From: Paracoccaceae bacterium
GTDB taxonomy: Bacteria; Pseudomonadota; Alphaproteobacteria; Rhodobacterales; Rhodobacteraceae
Direction of reading: 5' to 3'
Assembly: GCA_020846995.1 (NCBI GenBank)
Contig: JADLCV010000265.1
Location: 1-37,548 of the forward strand
Length of the DNA: 37,548 nt
Part shown: piece by piece, positions 1 to 10,180 of the stretch
Layout of the letters: each line of letters starts with the position of its first letter
How positions within the stretch are numbered: position 1 is the stretch's first letter
The notes under the pieces: model-generated
Told to the model about the DNA's origin: nothing
What the model saw: only the letters and a program-made list of their open reading frames with translations
The model's database searches: none
Program-made: the position numbers and the translations under genes

Positions 1-1051
<1,051 letters not shown>

Positions 1052-1055
<4 letters not shown>

Positions 1056-1834
1056 GGGCGGGTCCTCATGTGGGGCGTGAGCCTCGTGACGAGCTGGATC
1101 AGCCCCATGCAGGCCCAGGTGATGGCAAAGGCGATGACCGCGAGCGCCGCCGGCTCGTAGGCCCTGTTGGCCCCGACGATCTGCAGGTAGGGGCCGAAGG
1201 CGGGGCGGTTGAGAAGCGCGGCCATCGTGAACTCGCCCATGACGATGGCAAAGGTCAGGAACGCCCCCGAGAGGACGGCGACGAGGATGTTGGGCAGGAT
1301 CACGCGGGCGAGGATCGTCGCCCAGCCGGCGCCGAGCGACTGCGCCGCCTCGGTCAGGGTGGCGACGTCGATGGTGCGCAGCCCGGTGTCGACGGCGCGG
1401 TACATGTAGGGAAGCGCGAGGGTCGCGTAGCCGAACATGAGGAGGATGTTGGTGCCCGTGGTCGAGCCCGTCAGGGGCAGGAAGGAGGAGGTGTTGTAGA
1501 GGCGGATGTAGCCGAAGACGAGGACGATCGCCGGGATGACGAGGGGCAGGAGGGTCAGGAACTCGACCACCGGCCGCAGCCCCGGCATGCGGAGCCTGAC
1601 CCAGTAGGCCGTCGGCACGACGAGGAGGACGCCGAAGACGATGGTGAAGAGCGCGAGCACCACCGAATAGAGGAAGGTCTCGCGGAAGGCGGGATCGGCG
1701 AGGACCGAGCGGTAGGCATCGAGCGAGTAGACCCCGCGGCGCATCGACAGCGAGAATTCGGTCATCCCGAGGAGCGGCAGGAGGAAGATCGGCACCCCGA
1801 GAAGGAACGCCCCCCAGGCGAGAAGGCGCATCAT
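1052..1834 (-). CDS. ABC importer inner-membrane permease, second subunit
   Basis: A 260-residue polytopic permease of the binding-protein-dependent (MetI/PotC-like) fold, with about six hydrophobic segments beginning right at the N-terminus (LLAWGAFLLGVPIFLLPLLG). The EAA loop that docks on the ATPase is visible as EAAQSLGAGWATILARVILP, followed by the last membrane spans. It forms the channel with the neighbouring permease. The start is ATG at 1834, overlapping the stop of the first permease by ATGA; longer frames reaching upstream are artefacts of the overlapping frame. The C-terminus overlaps the GTG start of the ATPase gene. PotC/FbpB/PhnV-type transporters all look like this, so the substrate is left open. 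Confidence 0.92.
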
Positions 1835-2700
1835 CGCAGCCACCGCTCCGAGCGCGCCCGGAGCCACAGGTAGATGGCGTTGGCGAGCCCGGTGATGACG
1901 ATCATCCCGAGCGCCAGTGCATAGCCGAGCCCGGGATTGCCGAGGACGTCGCCGCGGATCTGCGAGAAGAGCAGGATGGGGGCGATGTTGAGCTGCGGCC
2001 CGGCGAGCGCGAAGGCGGTGGCGACGGCGCCGAAGGCGTTGGCGAAGAGGAGCGCGAAGGTGCCGAGGAAGGAGGGCAGGAGGATCGGGAGCGCGATCAT
2101 CCGCCAGTATTGCCAGCCCGTCGCCCCGAGCGTCGCCGCGGCCTCGCGCCATTCGCGCCGGAGCCCCTCGATCGCCGGGGTGATGATGAGGATCATCAGC
2201 GGCACCTGGAAGAAGAGGTAGGTCAGGATCAGCCCGGTGGTGGAGAAGAGGTTGAAGCCCCAGGCGCGCAGGTTGATCCCGAACTCGGTCCGCAGCCAGA
2301 AGGTGATGAGCCCGGCCGGGCCGATGGTGGCGATGAAGGCGAAGGCGAGGGGAACGCCGGCAAAGTTCGAGGCGACCCCCGAGAAGGTCAGGAGCGGGGC
2401 CCGGATGCCCCGCGGCAGGCCGCCGAGGATGGCCGCCGCCGCCATTCCGAAGCCCATCGTGCAGCCGATCAGCGCCGACCACAGGCTGACGCGGACCGAG
2501 ACCCAGTAGGCGTTGCGGATGGTCGAGGTGTTGAGGTCGAGGATGTTCTGGAGCGTGGCCCCGCCGTCGGCACCACGGAAGGCGCCGAAGACGATCGTCA
2601 GCGTGGGCAGGATGAGGAACAGGAAGGCAAAGAGGAAGAAGGGCGCGAGCCCGAGCCAGCGCGGGGTCGGCGGGCGGAAGGTCCGGTGGCGAAGGGCCAT
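1831..2700 (-). CDS. ABC importer inner-membrane permease, first subunit
   Basis: A 289-residue permease of the PotB/FbpB type. After a short basic N-terminus (MALRHRTFRPPTPRW) comes the hydrophobic span LGLAPFFLFAFLFLILPTL, then a periplasmic loop and further spans. The EAA-type cytoplasmic loop reads EAAATLGATGWQYWRMIALP. The start is ATG at 2700; the reading frame stays open upstream into 3042, but that part encodes low-complexity basic sequence overlapping the binding-protein gene and is not credible. The gene lies 73 bases after the binding-protein stop and overlaps the next permease by four bases. That gap between a highly expressed periplasmic protein and its permease is common in such operons. 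Confidence 0.92.
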   Translation of the reverse strand: MALRHRTFRPPTPRWLGLAPFFLFAFLFLILPTLTIVFGAFRGADGGATLQNILDLNTSTIRNAYWVSVRVSLWSALIGCTMGFGMAAAAILGGLPRGIRAPLLTFSGVASNFAGVPLAFAFIATIGPAGLITFWLRTEFGINLRAWGFNLFSTTGLILTYLFFQVPLMILIITPAIEGLRREWREAAATLGATGWQYWRMIALPILLPSFLGTFALLFANAFGAVATAFALAGPQLNIAPILLFSQIRGDVLGNPGLGYALALGMIVITGLANAIYLWLRARSERWLR

Positions 2701-2710
2701 GCGGGAGGGC

Positions 2711-2734
2711 GGCGCGGGAGGGCGAGGGAGGGGG
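2711..2734 (+). repeat. 24-bp G-rich repeat, copy 1 (G-quadruplex motif)
   Basis: An exact 24-base sequence also present at 4055-4078. It contains four runs of at least three G separated by 1, 3 and 1 bases (GGGAGGGCGAGGGAGGGGG), which fits the canonical intramolecular G-quadruplex pattern. This copy lies between the binding-protein gene and the first permease; the G-rich strand is the template strand of that operon. Confidence 0.8.
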
Positions 2735-2773
2735 GAGCGGTCCCGTGGCGGGGCCGCCCCCCGGGTCACCCGC

Positions 2774-3880
2774 CTACTGGACGACGTTGGCGCCGACGAC
2801 GCTGTCCCAGCCGGCCTTGACGGCGGCCGAGTTGGCGTTGACGGCCTCGATCGAGGGGAAGACCGCGCGCGCGTAGGCGTCGGCCGGCGGCAGCTTGTCG
2901 AGCATCGCCTGCGGCACCACCCCGCGGGCGACGAGGTCGTTGAAGCGGATCGGGTGGCAGTAGCCCGAGAGCCAGCCGAGCTGGCCCGCGTCGCTGTAGA
3001 GATACTCCATCCACAGCTTGGCGGCGTTGGGCTGCGGGGCATAGGCGCTGATCGCCTGGACGTAGACCCCGGCCAGGGTGACGTCGGAGGGCACGACGAC
3101 CTCGACCGGGGGGTTGCCGGCCAGCGTGTCGCGCCAGGCCAGCGCGTTGTAGTCCCAGGCGATGACGATCGGCGTCGTCCCCTGGGCGAGGGTCCCCGCC
3201 TTGCCGATGACGGGGACGAAGTTGCCGGCCTCGTTCAGCTCCTTGAAGAACTGGAGCCCGGCCGCCGCGGCCTCGGCCCCGGGGGCGGCGCCGCGCGCCA
3301 TGCCGGCCGCCAGGACGGCGAGAATGGCCTGGTTCGAGGCCCGCGGATCGCCCGCGAACGCCACCTGCCCGGCATACTGGGGCTTGAGGAGATCGGCGAA
3401 CGAGGTCGGGATCTCGCTGACGAGATCCTTGTTCACCATCAGCGCCATCACCCCGTAGTAGTCGCCGTACCAGTGGCCGTCGGCGTCCTTGGCGTCGGCC
3501 GGGATCGTGTCCCAGGTCGCGACCTTGTGGGGCTGAAGGAGGCCCTCCGCCTGGGCGGCGGGGCCGAAGGAGAGGCCGACGTCGATGACGTCGGGGGCCT
3601 GCGGGCCCTTGTTGTCCTTGTTGGCGCGGATCGCCTCGACCTCGTCGGCCGAGCCCGCGTCGGGGTTGAGCTCGTTGACGTTGAGGAAGGGGTAGGCGGC
3701 CTTGAAGCCGGCGATGACGTCGCCGTAGTTGCACCAGCTGTGGGGCAGGGCGATCGTCGTCAGCATGCCCTCGGTCCGGGCCCCGGCGACGAGTTCGTCC
3801 ATGGTCTGGGAGGTGGCCGGCAGGGCGGCCAGGATGACGGCGAGGCCGGCCGTGGTGGCAAGGATGGTTCGTGCGGTCAT
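2774..3880 (-). CDS. Periplasmic solute-binding protein of ABC importer
   Basis: A 368-residue extracellular solute-binding protein that should capture the ligand in the periplasm and deliver it to the permeases downstream. It has a signal peptide (MTARTILATTAGLAVILAAL, cleavage likely near PATSQ), then a two-lobed binding-protein body with hinge-like stretches (PDVIDVGLSFGP, VNKDLVSEIPTSFADLLKP, VIAWDYNALAWRD). These resemble the AfuA/PotD/PhnS superfamily. The start is ATG at 3880, preceded at four bases by a GGGGGA ribosome-binding site. First gene of the four-gene operon. Ligand candidates are ferric iron, polyamines or aminoalkylphosphonates; the sequence alone does not decide. The gene is flanked by two copies of a G-rich 24-base repeat. 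Confidence 0.92.
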   Translation of the reverse strand: MTARTILATTAGLAVILAALPATSQTMDELVAGARTEGMLTTIALPHSWCNYGDVIAGFKAAYPFLNVNELNPDAGSADEVEAIRANKDNKGPQAPDVIDVGLSFGPAAQAEGLLQPHKVATWDTIPADAKDADGHWYGDYYGVMALMVNKDLVSEIPTSFADLLKPQYAGQVAFAGDPRASNQAILAVLAAGMARGAAPGAEAAAAGLQFFKELNEAGNFVPVIGKAGTLAQGTTPIVIAWDYNALAWRDTLAGNPPVEVVVPSDVTLAGVYVQAISAYAPQPNAAKLWMEYLYSDAGQLGWLSGYCHPIRFNDLVARGVVPQAMLDKLPPADAYARAVFPSIEAVNANSAAVKAGWDSVVGANVVQ

Positions 3881-3984
3881 GGGATCCCCCGGTTGATCTC
3901 TGCTGCGGCCTTGCCCCTGCCGCCCGGCGCGGGTCGCGCCGCCTGTCCTGGCGGTCATGGGCGGTCCGTTCGTGATGGCGCCCA

Positions 3985-4012
3985 ACTAGCCACGGATGAC
4001 GGGGGCTGACAA
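3985..4012 (-). promoter_or_regulatory. Candidate promoter for the ABC importer operon
   Basis: On the minus strand TTGTCA (4012-4007) is a good -35 element, separated by 16 bases from GCTAGT (3990-3985), a weak -10. It sits about 105 bases upstream of the binding-protein start. The rest of 3881-4180 has no gene; it is GC-rich and carries a G-quadruplex-type repeat. Confidence 0.3.
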
Positions 4013-4054
4013 GCACCCCGACGCCGGCCGAGCGACGAAAGCCGTCATAGCCCC

Positions 4055-4078
4055 GGCGCGGGAGGGCGAGGGAGGGGG
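4055..4078 (+). repeat. 24-bp G-rich repeat, copy 2 (G-quadruplex motif)
   Basis: Exact copy of 2711-2734, located upstream of the candidate promoter of the same operon, so the two copies bracket the binding-protein gene. Same four-G-run pattern on the plus strand. Confidence 0.8.
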
Positions 4079-4180
4079 CGGACGGGACGGAACCGGCGCC
4101 CCTGCCCCCTTGGCCCGGCGGCGGGAGAGAGCCGCCGCCGCGGCCCCGGGCGTCGGCCGCCGGCCGGGGCGGAAGGGGCA

Positions 4181-4840
4181 TCAGCCGCCGGCGCCGGCGG
4201 CAAGCCGCGCCGCGGCGCGGGCGAGATCGCCGGGCGTGTTGACGTTGAGGAAGGGATCGGCGGGCCCGGCGGGCCAGGTCGCGGTCGCGGCCCCGAGAAG
4301 GTCCGCAAACTCGCCCGCCCGCCGGAGGCCGCGGGCGAGGGAAGCGCGGAGCGCCCCCCGCGCCGCTACGGGCCAGAGCCCGACCGTCGGGTGGCGGCGG
4401 AGCCTGCCCTCCCCGTCGGGCGAGGCCGCGACCGCCGCCCCCCCCCCCGGTCCGGCCGCGGCGGCCAGCCGGAGACCGAGGTCGGCGGGCAGGAAGGGCG
4501 TGTCGCAGGGCACGGCAAGGAGCGCCGCGTGGCCCCCCGCCGCCGCCCAGTCGAGCCCGGCGAGGAGGCCCGCGAGCGGCCCCGGGCGGGTCGCGTCCTC
4601 GTCGGCGAGGATGGCCGCGCCGAGGAAGGCGAAGCGGGCAGGATCGCCGTTGGCCGAGAGCGCGAGCGCCGCCACCTGCGGCCCGAGCCGGCCCGCGACA
4701 TGGGCGACGAGCGGCCGGCCGGCGAGCGGGGCGAGCGCCTTCTCGATCCCCGGCAGGCGCCGGCCGTGGCCGCCCGCAAGGATGATCCCGGCCGGACGGG
4801 CGCCGGGCGCGGGCGGGAGGGGCGGGGTTCCGGCGACCAT
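4181..4840 (-). CDS. mobA: Molybdenum cofactor guanylyltransferase MobA-like
   Basis: Predicted to attach GMP from GTP to molybdenum cofactor, giving the MGD form used by DMSO-reductase-family enzymes. The 219-residue product has the nucleotide-binding N-terminus ILAGGHGRRLPGIEKALAPL, GRPL, CDTPFLPADL (metal-binding DxP-type segment) and the C-terminal NVNTPGDLARA typical of MobA. In the signature LAGGxGxRMGGxDK the aspartate is glutamate here (GIEK) and MG is replaced by LP, a conservative departure. The start ATG at 4840 is chosen because the frame upstream (to 5116) is low complexity and crosses a repeat. No other molybdenum cofactor gene is in the window. A related NTP-transferase such as MocA is possible but less likely. 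Confidence 0.85.
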   Translation of the reverse strand: MVAGTPPLPPAPGARPAGIILAGGHGRRLPGIEKALAPLAGRPLVAHVAGRLGPQVAALALSANGDPARFAFLGAAILADEDATRPGPLAGLLAGLDWAAAGGHAALLAVPCDTPFLPADLGLRLAAAAGPGGGAAVAASPDGEGRLRRHPTVGLWPVAARGALRASLARGLRRAGEFADLLGAATATWPAGPADPFLNVNTPGDLARAAARLAAGAGG

Positions 4841-4972
4841 GGCCCGACCTCGCACGGGCACGGCTCCGGGGGCAAGGTCGCCCGCGGCGGGGGACCCGCG
4901 AGCGGCCTCCCGGGGAGGCCGCCTGACAGTCCATCCGAAAAGGGGGCTCCCGTTCGGGGCCGATGCGTGGTC

Positions 4973-5142
4973 TCCGATGCCCCCTGTGGACGGCGGATGC
5001 GGAACGGGCGCATCGCGCCGGGCGCGGCCCGGGGCGCTACGGCAAGTCCTGCCCCGGCGTCTGCGAAGCCATGAGGGGATCGCTGTCGCCGCCGTCCTCA
5101 ACCGGAGGACCGGCAAGGGAGCGTTCCGGACGGTCTCCGTGA
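4973..5142. repeat. Imperfect 203-bp-period tandem repeat, unit 1
   Basis: Begins with CGATGCCCCCTGTGGACGGC (from 4975) and ends with the block GAGGACCGGCAAGGGA plus TTCCGG and TCTCCG. Near its end is a perfect hairpin GTCCTC-AACCG-GAGGAC (5094-5110). Both ends recur 203 bases later with few changes while the middle has diverged. Confidence 0.7.
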
Positions 5143-5175
5143 CCGGGGCAGCCCGTCCGGGGCGGCCCCGCGAGC

Positions 5176-5345
5176 CCCGATGCCCCCTGTGGACGGCGGG
5201 TGCGCCGGGGGGGGGCGCAGGAGGGGCGCAGCCCGGGCGCGGCGGCCGCGCCCCCCGCAGCGCCGGCGATGCGATGGCCGGGTCGCCACGGCCGCCGTCC
5301 TCACCCGGAGGACCGGCAAGGGATGTTTCCGGGCGCTCTCCGGGG
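5176..5345. repeat. Imperfect 203-bp-period tandem repeat, unit 2
   Basis: Second unit, same 5' block (from 5178) and same 3' hairpin GTCCTC-ACCCG-GAGGAC (5297-5313). Every anchor is displaced by exactly 203 bases from unit 1, so there is no net insertion or deletion despite the diverged centre. The loop changes from AACCG to ACCCG while both stem arms are conserved. Confidence 0.7.
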
Positions 5346-5565
5346 GGCCGCCTCCCCTCCTCTCGCCCGCCGGGGCGGCCTCGTCAGGGGGGCGTTCCCC
5401 GTCCGCTTCGGGTTCTCTCGCCGACCCCGGACGGGGTGGGGAGCGAGGTCGTCCCGGGGCGTGGCGGTCCGCCCGCCGGGGCCGCGTTGCCGCCCCGACG
5501 CGACGGGCCGGGCGCCCGCCATCCCCCTTGCACGCCGGCGCGAAAGCGACTACCCCCCTCGCGGT

Positions 5566-5642
5566 CGGAGTGTGGCGCAGTCTGGTAGCGCACCTGCTTC
5601 GGGAGCAGGGGGCCGGAGGTTCAAATCCTCTCACTCCGACCA
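5566..5642 (+). tRNA. tRNA-Pro (anticodon CGG)
   Basis: Seventy-seven bases with a perfect acceptor stem CGGAGTG/CACTCCG (5566-5572 with 5632-5638), discriminator A and encoded CCA (5640-5642). The anticodon arm CCTGC-TTCGGGA-GCAGG gives anticodon CGG, reading the proline codon CCG, which is abundant in this GC-rich genome. The T arm carries GGTTCAAATCC. The GCGCAG and GGTAGCGC segments form the D arm. The MFS gene starts only 29 bases after the CCA end. Confidence 0.97.
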
Positions 5643-5671
5643 GCAGCCCATCCGCCGGCGCGAGGGAACCG

Positions 5672-6871
5672 ATGAGCGGGAGGGGCCGCGGCATGCGTCT
5701 CGGCATCGCGGTGCTGCTGGTCGCCTACATGCTCAGCCAGTTCTACCGCGCCTGCCTCGCGGTCCTCGCGCCCGCGCTCGGGGCCGAGATCGGCGCCTCG
5801 GCCGACGATCTCGCCCGCGCCAGCGGCTTCTTCTTCCTTGCCTTCGCGGCCATGCAGATCCCGATCGGGGCCGCCCTCGACCGCGTCGGCCCGCGGCGCA
5901 CGGCGGCGCTCCTCCTCGCCGTCGGGGCGGCGGGGGCGGCGGTCATGGCCACGGCCCGCGGCCCCCTCGCCGTCGACCTCGCCATGGCCCTGATCGGTGT
6001 CGGCATGGCGCCGGTCCTGATGGCGCTCTACTTCCTCTTCGCCCGTGTCTGGCCGGCGGCGATGTTCGGCACCCTCGCCGGGGCCGCCCTCGGCATCGGC
6101 TCGGTCGGCAACATCCTCGGCTCGGTCCCGCTGGCGGCGGCGATCGCGGCCTTCGGCTGGCGGCCGACGCTCTGGGCGATGGCGGCCACGACGGCCGTCG
6201 TGGCCGGGCTGACGCTCTGGCGGGTGACCGATCCCCCGCGCCTGCCCCAGCCCGCGGGGGGGCAGGAGTCGGTCCTGACCCTCCTGCGGATCCCCGCCCT
6301 CTGGGCGATCCTGCCGCTCATGCTCGTCAACTACGGGCCCGCGGTCGGGCTCCGCGGGCTCTGGCTCGGCCCCTACCTCGCCGACATCCAGGGGGCCGGC
6401 ATCGCGCTCATCGGCTGGGTCTCGCTCGCCATGGGGATGGCCATGGTCGCGGGCAACTTCGCCTACGGACCGCTCGACCGTGTCTTCGGCACCCGCAAGG
6501 GCGTCGCGCTCGCGGGCAACCTTGGCGCCGTCGCCGCCCTCCTCGTGCTCGCGCTCGCCCCGCCCGCGGGGGCGGTCGGGGTGGCGGCGCTCGCCGCCGC
6601 CATCGGCTTCTTCGGTGCCTCCTTCCCGATGGTCATGGCCCATGGCCGCGCCTTCGTGCCCGCCCATCTCGTCGGGCGGGGGGTGACCCTCCTCAACCTC
6701 TTCGGCATCGGCGGGGCGGGGCTCATGCAGGTGGCGAGCGGCCGCGTCCATGCCGCGACGCTCGCCGCTTCCGGCCCCGGGGCCGCCTACGCGGCGCTCT
6801 TCCTCTTCTTCGCCGTGGCCCTCGGGGCGGGCTGCGCGGTCTACCTCCTCGCCCGCGACCGCACCGACTGA
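5672..6871 (+). CDS. MFS transporter
   Basis: A 399-residue major facilitator superfamily permease of about twelve membrane spans, acting in the inner membrane as a secondary transporter. The first span begins at MRLGIAVLLVAYMLSQFYRA; the conserved loop between spans two and three reads GAALDRVGPRRTAAL, matching the MFS motif GxxxDRxGxRR. A second half-motif appears as GPLDRVFGTRKG. The start ATG at 5672 has a GAGGGA ribosome-binding site five bases upstream; ATG at 5693 is an alternative with its own GGAGGGG. The gene lies just behind tRNA-Pro and could share its transcript. Substrate unknown; the sequence resembles nitrate/sugar-phosphate-type MFS members only in general terms. Confidence 0.9.
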   Translation: MSGRGRGMRLGIAVLLVAYMLSQFYRACLAVLAPALGAEIGASADDLARASGFFFLAFAAMQIPIGAALDRVGPRRTAALLLAVGAAGAAVMATARGPLAVDLAMALIGVGMAPVLMALYFLFARVWPAAMFGTLAGAALGIGSVGNILGSVPLAAAIAAFGWRPTLWAMAATTAVVAGLTLWRVTDPPRLPQPAGGQESVLTLLRIPALWAILPLMLVNYGPAVGLRGLWLGPYLADIQGAGIALIGWVSLAMGMAMVAGNFAYGPLDRVFGTRKGVALAGNLGAVAALLVLALAPPAGAVGVAALAAAIGFFGASFPMVMAHGRAFVPAHLVGRGVTLLNLFGIGGAGLMQVASGRVHAATLAASGPGAAYAALFLFFAVALGAGCAVYLLARDRTD

Positions 6872-7208
6872 GGGCCGGGACGGGCGAGCCATGGCCCGGT
6901 CCGCCCAAGAGGCCACGTTCCCCCCATGGCGACGCCCCGCCCCACAGAACCGCCCCGCTGCCCTCCCCCCGCCCGTGCGCCGGCACGGGCCCGCGCCCGG
7001 CCGGGCGCGGCCCGGGGCGCGGGGTGGAGGTAGGGAGGACCGGGGGGGGGGCGGGTCGGCACGGGGCGTGGCGGGGGCGGCGGCGCGCGGGCGCCGCGGC
7101 CCTCCGGTCGACCGTCCCGGCCGCAGGATCGTGGCGCGATCGGCGCGTCGTCGCTCGCCTCGGAATTGCCCCGTCGGGAGGGGTCCCGGTGGCCGCGGCG
7201 CGGCGCGC
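6872..7208. other. Convergent 337-base spacer, no gene seen
   Basis: Lies between the MFS gene and the end of glpK, which point towards each other. It is extremely G-rich with a run of ten G around 7042-7051 flanked by other G runs, a possible quadruplex. I see no gene and no clear terminator with a T tract. Confidence 0.5.
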
Positions 7209-8693
7209 TCAGCGCGTCCGCGTCCGGCGCACCGCCTCCTCCCAGCCCGCGCAGAGGTCCGCCCGCGTCGCGGCGTCCATCGCCGGGGTGAAGCGGCGCT
7301 CGAGCGCCCAGGCGGCGGCGAAGCCCTCGGGCCCCGGGCAGAGCCCGGCCCGCATCCCCGCGAGCCAGGCCGCGCCGAGCGCCGTCGTCTCGCGCACGAC
7401 CGGCCGGTCGACCGGCGCCGCGAGGATGTCGGCGAGAAACTGCATCGTCCAGTCCGAGGCGGTCATGCCGCCGTCGACGCGGAGGACCCCGCCCGCCGCT
7501 GCCCCGCTGTCGGCCGCCATCGCTGCCATCAGGTCGCGGGTCTGGAAGCCCACGCTCTGCAGCGCGGCGCGGGCGAGCGCGGCCCGGCCGCTCGCCCGCG
7601 TCAGCCCGAAGATCGCCCCCCGCGCGTCCGGATCCCACCAGGGCGCGCCGAGCCCGGTGAAGGCCGGCACGATCACGACCCGCTCGGCGGGGTCGGCGGC
7701 GGCGGCGAGCGCCTCCGTCTCGGCCGCCGCGCCGATGATCCCGAGCCCGTCGCGCAGCCACTGCACCACCGCCCCGGCGACGAAGATCGCGCCCTCGAGC
7801 GCGTAGGCCGGGCGGCCGTCGAGGCGCGAGGCAAGGGTCGTGAGCAGGCGGTTGCGGCTTGCGACCGGCCGCGCGCCGGTGTTGAGGAGGGCAAAGCAGC
7901 CGGTGCCGTAGGTGGCCTTGACCATGCCGGGAGAAAAGCAGGCCTGGCCCATGGCCGCGGCCTGCTGGTCGCCCGCCGCGCCGAGGATCGGGACCGGCCG
8001 GCCGAGGAGGTCGGGCACCGTCGTGCCGAAGTCGGCGGCGTTGTCGCGGACCTCGGGCAGGAGGGCGGCGGGCACCCCGAAAAGGCGGCAGAGGTCGTCG
8101 TCCCACTCCCCGCGGCGGATGTCGTAGAGCATCGTCCGGGCGGCGTTGGTGGCGTCGGTCGCGTGCACCCGCCCGCCGGTCAGCCGCCAGACGAGAAAGC
8201 TCTCGACGGTGCCGAAGGCAAGCTCGCCGCGCGCCGCCCGCGCACGCGCCCCCTCGACGTGGTCGAGGAGCCAGGCGAGCTTGGTGGCCGAGAAGTAGGG
8301 GTCGAGGAGGAGCCCGGTGCGGGCGCGGACCATCTCCTCGTGGCCCTCGGCGCGGAGGCGGTCGCAGAGCGGGGCGGTGCGGCGGTCCTGCCAGACGATC
8401 GCGGGGTGGACCGGCACCCCGGTAGCGCGGTCCCAGAGGAGCGTCGTCTCGCGCTGGTTGGTGAGGCCGATCGCCGCCACCCCGGCGGCGGTGACGCCGG
8501 CCCGGGCGAGGGCGCCGCGGGCGCAGGCGACCGTCGTCGCCCAGAGATCCCCGGGGTCGTGCTCGACCCGGCCGGGGGCGGGGAAGTGCTGGGGGAACTC
8601 CTCCTGGGCGGTGGCGAGCGGGCGGAGGGCGGCGTCGAAGAGGATCGCCCGGGTCGAGGTCGTGCCCTGGTCGATGGCGAGGATCGAGGTCAC
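7209..8693 (-). CDS. glpK: Glycerol kinase
   Basis: Phosphorylates glycerol to sn-glycerol 3-phosphate with ATP in the cytoplasm. The 494-residue product is full length and starts with the FGGY-family motif [17 protein letters not shown]. Further hallmarks are [13 protein letters not shown], the ATP-side segment [27 protein letters not shown] and the C-terminal signature [19 protein letters not shown]. The start is GTG at 8693, overlapping the glpD stop by four bases (GTGA), so translation is coupled to glpD. No glycerol facilitator or GlpR gene is adjacent; the DeoR-type gene at 17459 is too distant to be called the regulator without evidence. Confidence 0.97.
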   Translation of the reverse strand: MTSILAIDQGTTSTRAILFDAALRPLATAQEEFPQHFPAPGRVEHDPGDLWATTVACARGALARAGVTAAGVAAIGLTNQRETTLLWDRATGVPVHPAIVWQDRRTAPLCDRLRAEGHEEMVRARTGLLLDPYFSATKLAWLLDHVEGARARAARGELAFGTVESFLVWRLTGGRVHATDATNAARTMLYDIRRGEWDDDLCRLFGVPAALLPEVRDNAADFGTTVPDLLGRPVPILGAAGDQQAAAMGQACFSPGMVKATYGTGCFALLNTGARPVASRNRLLTTLASRLDGRPAYALEGAIFVAGAVVQWLRDGLGIIGAAAETEALAAAADPAERVVIVPAFTGLGAPWWDPDARGAIFGLTRASGRAALARAALQSVGFQTRDLMAAMAADSGAAAGGVLRVDGGMTASDWTMQFLADILAAPVDRPVVRETTALGAAWLAGMRAGLCPGPEGFAAAWALERRFTPAMDAATRADLCAGWEEAVRRTRTR

Positions 8694-10180
8694 GGGCGGG
8701 CTCCGGTCATGTAGGCGTCAAGGTCGGCGATCGCGGCCGCGGCCAGGCGCAGGCCGAGCTTGCTGCGGCGCCAGACGACATCCTCGGCCCGCCGGGCGAA
8801 CTCCTCGGCCATGAGCCAGCGGACCTCGGCCTCGGTCAGCGTCGCCCCGAAGTCGCGGCCGAGGGCACGGGCCTCGCCTGCCCCGCCGAGGACGCGGGCG
8901 GCCTCGGTCCCGTAGGCGCGCACGAGGCGGAGGGCCCAGGGCGGGGTGAGGAAGGGATGGCGCGCCCGCAGCCCCTCGACGAGCTCCGCGACCCCGTCGA
9001 CCGGGAAGTCGCCGCCCGGCAGCGGCACGCCCTTCGTCCACGGGCCCCCGGGCAGGGGCAGGGCGGTGGCGATCCGCGCCAGCGCCGCCTCGGCCAGGCG
9101 GCGGTAGGTCGTGATCTTGCCGCCGAAGACGTTGAGGAGCGGGGGGCCCCCGGCGTCGAGTTCGAGGACGTAGTCGCGCGTCGCCGCGGTCGCCGACTTG
9201 GCCCCGTCGTCATAGAGCGGCCGGACCCCGGAATAGGTCCAGACGACATCCGCGGCCGTCACCCTGCGGCGGAAATATTCCGACACCAGGGCGCAGAGAT
9301 AGTCGCGCTCGGCCGCGGTGCAGGCGGCGGCGGCGGGGTCGCCCGCGTGCTCGACGTCGGTGGTGCCGATGAGGGTGAAGTCGGTCTCGTAGGGAATGGC
9401 GAAGACGATCCGCCCGTCGGCCCCCTGGAGGATGTAGGCGCGGTCGTGCTCGAAGAGCCGGCGGGTGACGATGTGGCTGCCGCGCACGAGGCGGATGTGG
9501 GCGGGGGTGTGGAGGCCGAGCGTGCCGGTCACGACCTCTCCCGCCCAGGGGCCGGCGGCGTTGACGAGCACCCGCGCCGCCACCTCCTCCTTGCGCCCGT
9601 CCTCATGGGCAAGCTCGGCGCGCCACAGTCCGCCGTCGCGGCGGGCCGCGACGACGCGGGCGCGGGTGGCGATGCGGGCACCGCGCCGGGCGGCGTCGCG
9701 GGCGTTGAGGGCGACGAGGCGGGCGTCGTCCACCCAGCAGTCCGAATACTCGAAGCCGCGCGCGAAGCCCTCCCGCAGGGCCGCCCCGGCGGGATCGCGG
9801 CGGAGGTCGAGACCCTTCGTGCCGGGCAGGATCCTGCGCCCGCCCAGGTGGTCGTAGACGAGAAGGCCCAGCCGCAAGAGCCAGGCGGGCCGCAGCCCGC
9901 GGTGGTGGGGCAGGACGAAGCGCAGGGGCCGGGCGATGTGGGGCATGGCGCAAAGGAGCGTCTCGCGCTCGCGCAGGGCCTCGCGGACGAGGCGGAACTC
10001 GTAATACTCGAGATAGCGCAGGCCGCCGTGGAAAAGCTTGGTCGAGGCCGAGGAGGTCGCCCGGGCGAGATCGCCCGCCTCGGCGAGGGTCACCGAGAGC
10101 CCGCGGCCGGCGGCGTCGCGGGCGATGCCGCAGCCGTTGATGCCGCCGCCGATGATGAGCATGTCCCGTGCCGCCGCCAT
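8690..10180 (-). CDS. glpD: Glycerol-3-phosphate dehydrogenase (FAD, membrane-associated)
   Basis: Oxidises glycerol 3-phosphate to dihydroxyacetone phosphate, passing electrons to quinone. The 496-residue product opens with the FAD-binding dinucleotide fold [20 protein letters not shown], followed by the GlpD signature [20 protein letters not shown]. Later segments [35 protein letters not shown] and [15 protein letters not shown] are also typical, and the C-terminal domain is complete. I take ATG at 10180 because it directly precedes the dinucleotide fold; ATG at 10231 would add 17 residues. First gene of the glpD-glpK pair, divergent from the ATPase gene at 10335. Confidence 0.96.
   Translation of the reverse strand: MAAARDMLIIGGGINGCGIARDAAGRGLSVTLAEAGDLARATSSASTKLFHGGLRYLEYYEFRLVREALRERETLLCAMPHIARPLRFVLPHHRGLRPAWLLRLGLLVYDHLGGRRILPGTKGLDLRRDPAGAALREGFARGFEYSDCWVDDARLVALNARDAARRGARIATRARVVAARRDGGLWRAELAHEDGRKEEVAARVLVNAAGPWAGEVVTGTLGLHTPAHIRLVRGSHIVTRRLFEHDRAYILQGADGRIVFAIPYETDFTLIGTTDVEHAGDPAAAACTAAERDYLCALVSEYFRRRVTAADVVWTYSGVRPLYDDGAKSATAATRDYVLELDAGGPPLLNVFGGKITTYRRLAEAALARIATALPLPGGPWTKGVPLPGGDFPVDGVAELVEGLRARHPFLTPPWALRLVRAYGTEAARVLGGAGEARALGRDFGATLTEAEVRWLMAEEFARRAEDVVWRRSKLGLRLAAAAIADLDAYMTGARP

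Larger units (their letters stand above)
4841..5565. other. 725-base gene-free region holding a tandem repeat
   Basis: Between mobA and the tRNA I see no convincing gene. Open frames exist on both strands but are arginine/proline/alanine-rich products of GC bias. The stretch holds a two-unit direct repeat of period 203 and very GC-rich filler downstream of it. Confidence 0.6.

Noticed and set aside
2766-4934. Long minus-strand frame of 722 codons covering the binding-protein gene
   Set aside because: Low-complexity arginine-rich sequence without motifs; the overlapping binding-protein frame has a signal peptide, ribosome-binding site and family motifs.
5566-5642. tRNA-Pro as an integration site for an island
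   Set aside because: No integrase gene and no second copy of the tRNA 3' end was found in the window.
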